Shown here piece by piece: positions 9,401 to 17,075 of a stretch of DNA of 64,000 nucleotides. Each line of letters begins with the position of its first letter. The first letter of the stretch is position 1. Origin of the DNA: Pseudoxanthomonas sp. J31 (GTDB lineage Bacteria > Pseudomonadota > Gammaproteobacteria > Xanthomonadales > Xanthomonadaceae); NCBI RefSeq assembly GCF_000510725.1, contig NZ_AZNZ01000003.1, forward strand, positions 186,001 to 250,000. The letters are read 5' to 3'. Below the pieces are notes generated by a model. That model was not told the DNA's origin, ran no database searches, and saw only the letters and a program-made list of their open reading frames with translations. The position numbers and the translations under genes are program-made.

Positions 9401-9493
9401 TACGGGCTTGTGTCGGGCATCGAGCTCGGAAAGGGCGTCCTCGAGCGCCTCGGTGACCAGTTGTTCGTACAGCCCGCGATGCAGTCCCGGCAT
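6404..9493 (-). CDS. DEAD/DEAH superfamily 2 helicase with N-terminal PLD-like domain and DUF3427
   Basis: About 1,029 residues in three parts. The N-terminal part contains a phospholipase D-like domain (LHAKAWLFHRHSGFSTAYIG, then SSNLTHSAQ). The H-x-K is present, but the aspartate of the canonical HKD motif is replaced by histidine. The central part is a superfamily 2 helicase: Walker A SATGTGKTV, DEFH box IIDEFHH, motif III LTATPERGD, motif VI QQLGRGLRRE. The C-terminus (YAISPTLLHWESQS ... SHEGERPMAITWKL) matches DUF3427. The architecture is known in many bacteria, where it is suspected of a nucleic-acid processing or defence role without firm proof. GLYEQL just after M(9493) matches the usual family start; ATG 9598 would add 35 unlike residues. 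Confidence 0.85.
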   Translation of the reverse strand: MPGLHRGLYEQLVTEALEDALSELDARHKPVREALHPAEAADRIALHLASLVRRAIDSLDSKQRVQVGTRLAREIAELLAAQGRGVEATDRLSPAGDLLRAVVATRPDSQPEEIPPPATPLLDTTLLTNAPGEPHIGFQLRSEIASADRIDVLMAFVRNTGIRPLLELLRQHVDQGRPLRVLTTTYTNSTELSALKALRDLGARIKVSYDISSTRLHAKAWLFHRHSGFSTAYIGSSNLTHSAQVTGLEWNVRVSGARNPDVIDKFSAVFESYWQHDDFRDFDPDEFQELTRSRAEGPQVYLSPVEIRPEPFQSRLLELIELSRLQGHHRNLLVSATGTGKTVMAALDYQRLRKRLARSRLLFVAHRQEILEQSLATFRHALRDPAFGELWVGGARPARFEHVFASIQSLTASGLQHLAPDHFDVVIIDEFHHAAARTYRELIEHLAPLELLGLTATPERGDEEPILHWFGNRIAAELRLWDAIEQHRLVPFAYYGIADDTDYRNLAWHRGRGYDLDQLSNLVTGDHALARRIIGKTLRTVPNPGSMRALGFCVSVAHARFMAEQFNRAGIAAVAVWSASSDEERRQALQDLANGRIRVVFSVDLFNEGVDIPTVDTLLLLRPTDSPTVFLQQLGRGLRREPSKSICTVLDFVGQHRKEFRMHRRFGALLGGGRKQIEQQIEQGFPFLPSGCHMELDPVASELVLANIRESLPTTWRGRAYELRRVAESQPHVTLKNFLELSGIELEDIYSANRSWSDLLEAGGVATLPAGPHEAVLRRGIGRLLHVDDALRIGKYREFAAMPQAPDIAQLDQTARRLLHMLAAVLFDKFPVPVHDLRQAAQVLWSHPQVLAELGQLMEVLADRVDHLQQALSTHPHVPLRVHARYTRREVLAAFASHTRLTLPAWAGGVHWDQTERVDLLAITLDKSVGHFSPTTRYRDYAISPTLLHWESQSTTREDGEVGRRYRNHASQGSTILPMARLTVDDRAFWLLGPATYVSHEGERPMAITWKLQHELPGDLYARFGAAVG

Positions 9494-9662
9494 GCGCGCC
9501 AGGCTACCAGTTTGGCGGCGGAAATCACCTGCTCCATGTTGGGGACGGATGGGATGGAGCATGCCTGTGACCTTTGCCCCATGGACCCAGGCGGCCACGG
9601 CGCTAGGTTCGTGATGACCGTACCGGCTACCGCACGGCTACCGACTCGAACGGAGTGCGACC

Positions 9663-10795
9663 ATGGAGCGAATCCCACGCTGCATCCCGCCGTTGATGCT
9701 CGGCCTGCTGCTGGCCTTGCCGCCGGCGTCCGCCGCTCCCCCCGTGGCGCCGGGCTCGGCGGTGGAAACGCAGCTGGGACCTCTTATGCGCCCGGAACTG
9801 CGCAGCGAGGTCCTGGTGGTTGGCACCGCGCACCTGGCCGGCATCGATTGGATCCAGCCGGCGCACCTGGACGGCGTGCTGGACCTGTTGGCGCGGTTCG
9901 CGCCGACGCGCATTGCGGTGGAGCGGCTGCCGCCGGACGAGGTGGCGCTGCTGCTGGAGCGCGCTGCGCATGATCGCGGTGCGCAGCAGGTGCTGGACCA
10001 GTTTGCCGGGCCGATCGTCACCCACGACCGTGCCATGCAGCAGGCGTTGGGCGTGGACCGCGCCATGGCCCGGTCGAAGGCCGAGGCGCTGCTGGCGGAT
10101 GCGGGCGGATTGGCCGAGCCGGCGCGGGTGGAACTGGTGGGCCTGCTGCTGGCGGCCTACGAGTTCGATTCGGCGGCACTGCAGTGGTCCTACCCGTCTC
10201 CCGAAGCGAGGGCCAGGGCGCAGGTCGTGCCGGAGCCCACCCGGCAGGCCCTGGACCAGAGGCTGGCGGCCAGCGACGAGATCGCGGCCTTGGCCATGCC
10301 GCTGGCGCGGCGACTGGGCCTGCAGCGGCTGGATCCGGTGGATAGCCAGTACGAAGCCGTGCGGACGTTGGCGCTCCCGGAGGCGGCGCTGGAGGAAGCC
10401 TCGCGCCAGGCCTGGGGCGAGGAGTGGCGGGCGACGCCGGCGGCCCGGCGCATGCAGCACCTCTTCGACCAGGCGGCGGAAAGCCACGACATGCTTGCGC
10501 TGCTGCGCCAGCTCAACAGCGAAGCCGTGCAGCGGGACGACGCCATGCAGTGGCACGGGTGGCTGGTGCAGGACCGCGCCGATGGCGTGCACCGTTTCCG
10601 TTAGCCATGTGGGAACTGCGCAACCAGCGCATGGCGGCCAATGTGCTCGACGTGGCGGCGTCGCCGCGGCCGGAGCGGGTGATGCTGCTGGTCGGGGCCT
10701 CGCACAAGGCCTTCGTGGACCGCGCCCTGGCGCCTCATCTTGGAATCTCGCTGGTGCAGCTGGCGGATCTGGAGGCCAGGGGAGGGGCCCGCTGA
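9663..10795 (+). pseudogene. TraB/GumN-like DUF5694 exported protein, interrupted by one frameshift
   Basis: The first reading frame (9663-10604) encodes a signal peptide (PLMLGLLLALPPASAAP) and a DUF5694/TraB-like body, including VLVVGTAHLAGIDW and RIAVERLPPDEVA. It stops at TAG 10602-10604. The family C-terminus continues at once in the -1 frame, 10605-10795: MWELRNQRMAANVLDV, then VMLLVGASHKAFVDRAL. Restoring one base at about 10602-10604 joins the two halves into one protein of about 377 residues. This is a genuine frameshift mutation or a sequencing error. The function of the family is unknown; a metal-dependent hydrolase fold has been suggested for TraB relatives. Divergent from the helicase gene. 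Confidence 0.75.
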
Positions 10796-10906
10796 GCCCT
10801 GCAGGCCGGTTATCCCGTTCTTCGCCCGCTGGTCGGGCAATGTGACGCCAATCCCGGTTTGGCTGTTACATTCGCTACCTTGTCCTGTGGGACAGAGGGG
10901 GACATC

Positions 10907-11017
10907 GTGGAACGGGATCGATGGCTTGCCCGCGACCGGGGCGGGTCGATGCGTGACCGCGGGGCGACCCGTGACTGGCCTGGCGCAACGCCGGAGCACC
11001 GGGGGCGATCGCCATGA
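10907..11017 (+). CDS. Possible 36-codon leader ORF (uncertain)
   Basis: A GTG codon at 10907 is preceded by a good Shine-Dalgarno (GAGGGGG, about 5 bases away). It opens 36 codons that end in TGA at 11015-11017, overlapping ATG 11014 of the next gene as ATGA. The peptide is arginine-rich (VERDRWLARDRGGSMRDRG...) and resembles nothing I know. The overlap would allow translational coupling, but composition alone could produce such an ORF. Confidence 0.2.
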   Translation: MERDRWLARDRGGSMRDRGATRDWPGATPEHRGRSP

Positions 11018-11514
11018 GGACCTGGATCCGGCCCTTGGTGGTCCTGGGCATGGGCATGCTGGCGGTGTTCCTGGCCGCGGGCCCGGAGGCTTCGGGCGAT
11101 ACCGGCCAGGAGCCCCGGCTTGCGCCCGCTGCCGGGCAGACCGTCGCTGCCGCCACGCCGACGGAGGAAAGCGCGCCGGCCGCGGAGGGAAGTTCCTGCC
11201 GCAACCCCTTGCCCTGGCAGGCGGCGCGCAGCCACGTCGGCACCACGGTAGCCCTGCAGGGGCCGGTGGTGCGGGTGATGCTGCGCGACGACCTGCGCGG
11301 CAAGCCGGTCTTCATCAGCGTGGGCCAGCCGTTCCCGTCGCGGCAGCGGCTGGAGGCGGTGATCTGGGAGGACCATCGCTACGCGTTTGCGTCCCTGCTC
11401 AAGACCCGGCTGGAGGGGCGCGAGGTATGCGTATCCGGCCACGTCGGCCTGCGCGATGGCGTGCCGCGGGTGGTGCTGAAGGCCGCTTCGCAACTGCAGC
11501 TGGCCGCGCTCTGA
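11014..11514 (+). CDS. Exported protein with an OB-fold-like domain
   Basis: A 166-residue protein with an N-terminal hydrophobic export segment (PLVVLGMGMLAVFLAAG), an Ala/Pro/Glu-rich linker to about residue 58, then one compact domain. That domain reads VGTTVALQGPVVRV, GKPVFISVGQPFPS, LEAVIWEDHRYAF, GREVCVSGHVGLRDG and PRVVLKAASQL. The strand pattern (V-G-x-V-x-V-x-G-x-V-x-V ... G-K-x-V-x-V-x-G) matches OB-fold domains of the YhcR/thermonuclease-associated type. It has two cysteines, in SSCRNP and REVCVSG, that could form a periplasmic disulfide. Function unknown; nucleic-acid or sugar binding is a guess from the fold. GGGGG lies 8 bases upstream of the start. Confidence 0.6.
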   Translation: MRTWIRPLVVLGMGMLAVFLAAGPEASGDTGQEPRLAPAAGQTVAAATPTEESAPAAEGSSCRNPLPWQAARSHVGTTVALQGPVVRVMLRDDLRGKPVFISVGQPFPSRQRLEAVIWEDHRYAFASLLKTRLEGREVCVSGHVGLRDGVPRVVLKAASQLQLAAL

Positions 11515-11587
11515 CGGCACGGCGCGACGTGCAGGACGCGGCGGCTTCCCCTACGCTTGCCGCCCGACCCGCACGAGACCGCGCCCG

Positions 11588-12523
11588 ATGCCGTTCCGGA
11601 TCCGCCTTCCCGCCCTGGCCCTCGTGATGCCCGGCATGCTCGCGATCCTGCCGGCGATGGCGGGGCAGGAAACGCCGGCGGGTCGGCAGGCGGCTACGGC
11701 GCCGCGCTTCGCTTACGCCTATGAGGCCCCGGCCTCGCCGAACCTGCGCCAGATCCACCGCCGCGTGCGCGAGGTGGACCTGCTGCGGCAGCTGCCGGAG
11801 ATCCAGGCCATCGACGGCATGTTCGCGCTGCCGCGCCCGTTGCGTTACGTGGCCGCCGAGTGCGGCGAGTTCGGCGCGTTCTACCGCCCGGACCGGGCGG
11901 AAGTGGTGCTGTGCTACGAAACCCTGCGCACGCTCTACGAGCGCGGCGTGGAGCACCAGCAGGCCCTGGGCCTGGGCAAAGAACACCCGCTGCGCTACGT
12001 GCGCGCCAACGTGCGCTTCATCGTGCTGCACGAGACCGGGCACGCCCTGGTGCACCTGCTCGACCTGCCGGTCACCGGCCGCCAGGAGGATGCGGTGGAC
12101 CAGCTGGCGGCGATCCTGATGCTGCGCTTCGCGGCGCTGGACGAAAGCCCGGAGCAGGTCACCGAAAACCTGGGCCTGGCCGCCAACTGGATGCTTTCGC
12201 GCAGCACCGGCGCCTACAACCTGGAAGCCTATGCCGACGAGCACGCGCTGGCCGAGCAGCGCTACTTCAACCTGCAATGCATGATCTACGGGACCGACCC
12301 GCAGGCCTTCGCGCACCTGGTGGACACCGGCGACCTGACCGCCGCCCGTGCCGCGCACTGCCCGGGCGAGACCCGTCGCGTAACCCGCGCCTGGGTGCGC
12401 CTGCTGGTGCCGCACCTGGCGCCGGGACACGAGGCCTACCACCAGGAGGCCATGCGCTACCTGGAGCGGACCCGCACCCAGGATGGGCCGATGCCGGCGG
12501 TGATGCCGGACGTGGAGTCCTGA
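11588..12523 (+). CDS. DUF4344 family exported zinc metallopeptidase
   Basis: A 311-residue protein starting with a signal peptide (MPFRIRLPALALVMPGM..., cleavage after AMA near residue 25). The zinc-binding HExxH motif appears as FIVLHETGHALVHLLD at about residues 148-158. It is followed by GRQEDAVDQLAAILML, where the glutamate or aspartate may be the third ligand. An NLEAYADEHALAEQRYFN helix and four cysteines in the C-terminal half (e.g. NLQCMIYG and AHCPGE) complete the picture. The DUF4344 family is annotated as putative metallopeptidase, with no known substrate. The protein probably acts in the periplasm or outside the cell. It lies 73 bases after the OB-fold gene. Confidence 0.8.
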   Translation: MPFRIRLPALALVMPGMLAILPAMAGQETPAGRQAATAPRFAYAYEAPASPNLRQIHRRVREVDLLRQLPEIQAIDGMFALPRPLRYVAAECGEFGAFYRPDRAEVVLCYETLRTLYERGVEHQQALGLGKEHPLRYVRANVRFIVLHETGHALVHLLDLPVTGRQEDAVDQLAAILMLRFAALDESPEQVTENLGLAANWMLSRSTGAYNLEAYADEHALAEQRYFNLQCMIYGTDPQAFAHLVDTGDLTAARAAHCPGETRRVTRAWVRLLVPHLAPGHEAYHQEAMRYLERTRTQDGPMPAVMPDVES

Positions 12524-12675
12524 GTCCGCGCTGCAGTGACGCCGCGTTCGGGGCTACGGCCTGGCCGACCAGGACTGGCGCCGTATTCAGCCTGATCTGG
12601 CTGCCCGTGTCTTGACCTCGGCAGGCGGCCGATGGATCTTGGGCCAGCGCCTGGGGAGGGCGTCTGGGGGGCACC

Positions 12676-14964
12676 ATGCAACTGACGGGCTGGAAGCGGA
12701 TCCTCGGCGTGGCCCTGCTGTACCTGGGCGGTTACGCCGCGGTAGAGGCGGCGGAAGTGGACCCGGTGTGGGGCCAGTACGCATCACTGCCGGGCCGTAC
12801 CGCGGCCGCTGGGCCGGAGGGCTACCGCCTGCGCTGGTACTGGGCCAGGGAAGGTGAGGAGCTGGTCCAGGAGTACGTGAACCCGGGCGACGGTCGGGTC
12901 GTGCACAGTGACCACATCCGCCCTGATACCGCACCCGGAACCCTGCTGCTCACCGGCTCCTACATGGGTGGCAAGCAGTGGCGGGGCACGGTACAGGAAG
13001 ATGGCCAGGTGCTGTTCGTCGGCGTCGGCTTGCTCAAGCTCGTCTACCTTGCCGGCTTCAACGATGCAGGGCAGTGGGAGTTGCGCCGCGCCAAGGCGAA
13101 GGATGGGCGGCCGGTGTCGGTGGAGCCGCCCACGCGCTACAACCGTTTCTTCTTCGAGGCCGACGGCGGAACCGGGCAGGATGCCGCCGCGGTGGCCGAG
13201 GCCGGCACGGCAGGCAACGAGGACAGCGCCACGCAGCCCCGGCTTCCGGCAGAGGGGCTGGCCGCAGCATTGCCGGACGAGGCGGCAGACGAAGTGGCGG
13301 ATTCTTCAGGGGTTGCCGCGGCAGCCCCCGGCCCGGGCCCGGCGATGCGCGGACTGGAGCGGTTCATCGGCAACAGGCTGCTGGCCGCCGACGGCAAGGG
13401 TGCCGTGCAGCTGCGCCGGGAAGGCGGGCACCTGGTCATCGAGCTGTGGGACCAGGACGGGCAGTCGCTCGGACGCTACGTGCTGGCGGCAGCCGGCCGG
13501 AAAGGTGACAAGCTCCAGATGCTGGAATCGGCCTTCGGCTACAAGCGCCTGTTGAATGCGCACTGGTTCGGCAACGACCAGTTGCGGCTGTCTTCGTATT
13601 CGGGAGCGTTCTCCGGTTACGGGGTACGTCTCCGCCTTGTCGCCCGTGCCGACGGGCTGCTGGTGATACGGGAGAACCTCGACGTCGGGCTGTGGGGCGA
13701 TGAGCCCCTGTCGGTGTCCCGCACGGTGCACTACGACTTGCCTCCCATGCCGGTGCTGGAGGGCGAGGCGCTGGCGGCGCAGAACGCCTTGAACCGGGGT
13801 TACTGGCAAGCGCTGGTCAACTCCGAAAGGAACGCGGTGGAACCCGGGCAATGGCTGCTGCCCAATGGCGAAGCGGCCATCCAGGTCAGCGAGACTACGG
13901 GCGGCTTCCGGTCCAGGTACGCCTCCCTCGGCTACGGGAGCGCGTTCACCGAGCAGCTCACCACGGTGGTGTTCGACGATGCGACCGGGACCTGGACCGT
14001 CAAGGGGCCCGGTCAGCCGGACATCCGCGAGTACGTGGAGGCCTTCGATGGCCAGACCTGGAACGTGCGCACGCTGCCAGGCCAGGGTGTGACCCCGGCC
14101 CAGGCCATCGCCCACAGCCGCAGGGTTGTCGTCACCGCGCACACCCTGGTCCTGACCACCGACACCCGGCGCCAGTTCCAGTGGATGCCGAACGGCGAGG
14201 TCTCGGTGGCGATGACCAACGCCATCAGGCGCAAGCAGGCCAGGGACCAGCAGTGGATGGCAGAGCTGCGGCAGGCGCAGGCGGAAGCAGCGGCACGCGA
14301 GGCGCGCTGGGCGGCCGAGGCGGCGGAAGCCGAATGGAACCAGCCGGCGCAGCCTTCCGCTGCCTGGCTGGCGCTGGAACGTGCGGTGGACGGGGCCAAG
14401 GCGCGCGAGGCGCAGTCACGCGCGGACCTCCATGCAACCTATGCCGACGTCAACCGGCGCGCAGCCGAGCAGCGTGCCCAGCAGGCGGCAGCCGAAGCCA
14501 ACGCCCGTGCCGCGCGTGATGCCGCACACGCGCGCGAGGTGATGCGCCAGGAGGAGCTGGCGCGCCAGGCGCGGGAACGCGAGCGCCAGGCCCTGCAGGC
14601 GCGGCAGGCCGCAAGCCAGGCGCAGGCGTACGCCGCCAATGCCGCAGGCACTCCTGGCGCCGCGGCCCCGGCGTCGGCACAGGCCTCGACCCGCGAGCGT
14701 GCCGATGCCTGCGTAGGACAGCCCGTGACATCGCCGCACCAGTGCGGCAGTACCAGCGGCCTGAAGGGCATCGTCTCCAATGAATGCGGCGCGCCGGTCG
14801 ACGTGCGCATGTGCTTCATGACCGCCGGGGGCTGGGACTGCCAGGTACGGTATGGCCTGGCACCGCATGCCACCTGGGAGCCGGGGCTTTGCAGTGCCAA
14901 CGGCGGCGGGGTGTTCCGCTCGGTGAGGTACAGCGACAGCAAGGAGCCGCTGGCGACGCCCTGA
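12676..14964 (+). CDS. Large exported protein of unknown function with coiled coil and Cys-rich C-terminus
   Basis: 762 residues. A signal peptide (WKRILGVALLYLGGYAAV, cleavage near AEA) is followed by beta-rich segments: about 30-160 (EYVNPGDGRVVHSDHIRP), 220-365 (GAVQLRREGGHLVIELWDQD) and 370-520 (GQWLLPNGEAAIQVSETTGG). The first and third share a similar tone and may be diverged repeats. Residues about 525-670 are a long Ala/Arg/Glu/Gln helix (QAEAAAREARWAAEAAEAEW), very likely coiled coil. The last 80 residues hold six cysteines (DACVGQ, HQCGS, NECGAPVDVRMC, WDCQV, GLCSA), a pattern seen at the end of other xanthomonad exported proteins. I do not recognise a function. ATG 12676 has GGGGGG 4 bases upstream. 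Confidence 0.75.
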   Translation: MQLTGWKRILGVALLYLGGYAAVEAAEVDPVWGQYASLPGRTAAAGPEGYRLRWYWAREGEELVQEYVNPGDGRVVHSDHIRPDTAPGTLLLTGSYMGGKQWRGTVQEDGQVLFVGVGLLKLVYLAGFNDAGQWELRRAKAKDGRPVSVEPPTRYNRFFFEADGGTGQDAAAVAEAGTAGNEDSATQPRLPAEGLAAALPDEAADEVADSSGVAAAAPGPGPAMRGLERFIGNRLLAADGKGAVQLRREGGHLVIELWDQDGQSLGRYVLAAAGRKGDKLQMLESAFGYKRLLNAHWFGNDQLRLSSYSGAFSGYGVRLRLVARADGLLVIRENLDVGLWGDEPLSVSRTVHYDLPPMPVLEGEALAAQNALNRGYWQALVNSERNAVEPGQWLLPNGEAAIQVSETTGGFRSRYASLGYGSAFTEQLTTVVFDDATGTWTVKGPGQPDIREYVEAFDGQTWNVRTLPGQGVTPAQAIAHSRRVVVTAHTLVLTTDTRRQFQWMPNGEVSVAMTNAIRRKQARDQQWMAELRQAQAEAAAREARWAAEAAEAEWNQPAQPSAAWLALERAVDGAKAREAQSRADLHATYADVNRRAAEQRAQQAAAEANARAARDAAHAREVMRQEELARQARERERQALQARQAASQAQAYAANAAGTPGAAAPASAQASTRERADACVGQPVTSPHQCGSTSGLKGIVSNECGAPVDVRMCFMTAGGWDCQVRYGLAPHATWEPGLCSANGGGVFRSVRYSDSKEPLATP

Positions 14965-15001
14965 GGCGGGCCAGGCTGGACGAAAACGCGAAGCAGGTAC
15001 G

Positions 15002-15021
15002 GCGCCGGGTTGCCCCGGCGC
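15002..15021. terminator. Hairpin between convergent genes
   Basis: GCGCCGGG (15002-15009) pairs exactly with CCCGGCGC (15014-15021) across the loop TTGC. It lies between the plus-strand 762-residue gene and the minus-strand hemerythrin gene. No T-run is present. Confidence 0.45.
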
Positions 15022-15035
15022 ACTGCGGGTCGGCT

Positions 15036-15569
15036 TTACTGCGCCCTGCGGGTCACCTTGCGCACGGCGGCCTTCATCCCGGTCTTGGCTCCGGCCATGG
15101 CCGAGACCAGGGTCGAGGCACTGGAGGCTTTCCATTCCTCGTAGGCCTCGTCGAATTCGGCCAGCTCCTGCGCGGTGAAGAGCTTGCGCGCCATGGCGAA
15201 CATCTCCTTCTCCTCGTCCCTGGCGTGGTGGTCGATCAGCTCGCCGAACACCTTCACCCGGCCGGCGAACTGCGGCGTGGTGACGTCGGCGGCGTGCACG
15301 TCCGGGATCACGGTCTTCTCGACCGCGCGGTGTTCCTCGACGGCCTCGGCATGGATCTTCAGGCCCTCGCGGTTGGCGCGCTCGGCGAAGGCCGGATAGA
15401 ACACGGTCTCCTCCCACTTGGCGTGGGGCATCAGGTTGGCCTCGATCTTCCCCAGCAGCTCGGTGCGCTTCCTGCCGGCGCGGTCGCTGGTCTGCTCCAT
15501 CTGTTCGAACAGGGCGCGCAGCTCGTCGTGCTCGGCCTTGAGGGTGCGGAGGATGTTGCGGGTCGCCAT
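15036..15569 (-). CDS. Hemerythrin HHE domain protein
   Basis: A 177-residue cytosolic four-helix protein. All expected iron-site patterns are visible: KAEHDELR, NLMPHAKWEETVFYP, VEEHRAVEK and LIDHHARDEEKEMF. These supply the His and carboxylate ligands of a di-iron centre. HHE proteins of this length are linked to oxygen or nitric-oxide sensing and to iron-sulphur repair. The C-terminal tail (TGMKAAVRKVTRRAQ) is basic. A longer ORF extends upstream, but MATRNILRTLKAEHDEL at 15569 starts exactly at the domain and has GAGG 8 bases ahead. It is divergent from the frameshifted amidohydrolase, so the 156-base gap should hold both promoters. Confidence 0.9.
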   Translation of the reverse strand: MATRNILRTLKAEHDELRALFEQMEQTSDRAGRKRTELLGKIEANLMPHAKWEETVFYPAFAERANREGLKIHAEAVEEHRAVEKTVIPDVHAADVTTPQFAGRVKVFGELIDHHARDEEKEMFAMARKLFTAQELAEFDEAYEEWKASSASTLVSAMAGAKTGMKAAVRKVTRRAQ

Positions 15570-15725
15570 TGCCTGGTCCTCGGGAGGGGTGGGTCCTGCG
15601 GACCTTGGGGCAGGGGACGTAGTCCGCATGTGAGCGCCTTCGCTATGCTCGGCATACCGGCCACCCAAGAGCCGGACCCCGACGGCTTGCGCCGCTGCCA
15701 TTGCGGCCTGACAGGAGAGATCAGC

Positions 15726-16976
15726 ATGTGCAGGAACGGAATCCATTGCCTGCTGGCGGCAGGCCTGATGGCCCTTGCCACGCCGGCGGATGCGGCCGAC
15801 CTGGCCATCGTCGGTGGGCGGGTCCGGCCTTCGCCGTACGAGGCGCCGATCGAGAACGCGGTGATCCTGGTCAGCGATGGCCGGATCGAGGCGGTTGGCC
15901 GCGCTGGCGAGGTCGCCATCCCCCGCAGGCACGCGGACGCTGGATGCCAGCGGCAAGGTGGTGGTGGCCGGGTTCTGGAACAGCCATGCGCACCTGCTGG
16001 GGCCGGCCTACCGCAATGTCGGCAAGGCCCCGGCCGCGAAGCTTGAGTCCACCCTGCGCGAGCAGTACGGGCAATGGGGTTTCACCACGGTCTATGACCT
16101 GGCCTCGGCACCGGGCGAGGCCCAGGCGCTGGTGCGCCGGATCGAGGCCGGCGAGGTCACTGGTCCGCGGGTGCTGAGCACCGGCGTGCCGTTCTTCCCG
16201 GCGGGAGGCACGCCGATCTATGTCCGCGGCCACGACCTCGGCATCGAAGGCGACGTGGCGGAAGTGGTTGATGCCGAGGCCGGTCGCAACCGCGCGGGCG
16301 AGCAGCTGGCGCAGGGCGCGCGCGGGGTGAAGCTGTTCACCGGCTCCATCGTCGGCGGCAGCGAGGGCGTGCGCCTGATGGATGCCGCGGTGGCCAGTGC
16401 GATCGGCAAGGTCGCCCGTGACCGCGGGCAGCCGGTGTTCGCCCATGCCACCGATGCCGGCGGCCTGGTCGTGGCCCTGCAGGCCGGGGCCGATGTGCTG
16501 GCCCATGCCACGCCGGCATCCGGCCCGTGGGATGCGGCGACGGTGCAGCGCCTGGTCGCCGAAGGCGTGGCCCTGGTGCCGACCCTGGCCATGTTCGAGC
16601 TGGAAATCCGCCGCGAGCAGGTGCCGGAGCCGGTGGTCCAGCGCTTGGTCGGCAATGCGCAGGCGCAGGTGGCGGCGTTGCAGGCCGCCGGCGGCCAGGT
16701 GCTGTTCGGCACCGATGCCGGCTACATCGAGGACTTCGATACCACCCGCGAACTGCAGCTGCTGGCCGCGGCCGGGCTCGACTGGCGCCAGGTGCTGGCC
16801 AGCCTCACCACCGCGCCGGCGCGCATGTTCGGCGAGGCCGACGCGCGCGGGCGCATCGCGCCGGGCTTCGCGGCGACCTGGTGGTGCTGGGGGCGGACCC
16901 GGAGCAGGGCGTGGAGGCGCTGGCCGACGTGGCATACACCCTGCGCGCCGGCGAGCTGATCCACCGCGCGGACTGA
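15726..16976 (+). pseudogene. Exported amidohydrolase (imidazolonepropionase-like) broken by two frameshifts
   Basis: The protein starts as MCRNGIHCLLAAGLMALA (signal peptide, AGGAG 8 bases upstream) and continues DLAIVGGRVRPSPYE to EVAIP. A run of five C at 15920-15924 then shifts the frame. Removing one C restores AGTRTLDASGKVVVAGFWNSHAHL. A second shift lies at about 16870-16874. Adding one base there restores a PGFAADLVVLGADPEQG-like ending through LRAGELIHRAD. All metal-site motifs of the amidohydrolase superfamily survive: HAH in NSHAHL, VFAHATD, LAHATP and GTDAGY. Intact, it would be an exported enzyme of about 416 residues hydrolysing C-N bonds of cyclic or dipeptide substrates. The intact motifs make recent mutation or sequencing error more likely than old decay. 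Confidence 0.8.
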
Positions 16977-17033
16977 GCGATCCCGCCAGCGCGCCGATGC
17001 GGGCAGGGCGCCCCCGCGGGCGCTTGCCATGGA

Positions 17034-17068
17034 CGAAGCCCTCCCCGCACCTGCCGGAGAGGGCTTCG
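17034..17068. terminator. Inverted repeat between convergent genes
   Basis: CGAAGCCCTC (17034-17043) and GAGGGCTTCG (17059-17068) are exact 10-bp inverted repeats with a 15-base loop. The element sits between the amidohydrolase remnant and the minus-strand alpha/beta hydrolase. Confidence 0.5.
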
Positions 17069-17075
17069 CGCCGGG

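Noticed and set aside
6404-9493. Helicase as part of a restriction-modification or Zorya/Druantia-type system
   Set aside because: No methyltransferase, nuclease partner or other defence gene flanks it; only a stand-alone protein can be claimed.
10424-10795. Separate gene starting at 10424 on the plus strand
   Set aside because: Only its last third (from 10605) is sensible protein, continuing the DUF5694 family; the start part is an out-of-frame reading of that gene.
14416-15417. Minus-strand ORF opposite the coiled-coil region of the 762-residue protein
   Set aside because: Low-complexity Arg/Gly-rich product, explained by the Ala/Arg/Glu coiled coil on the other strand.
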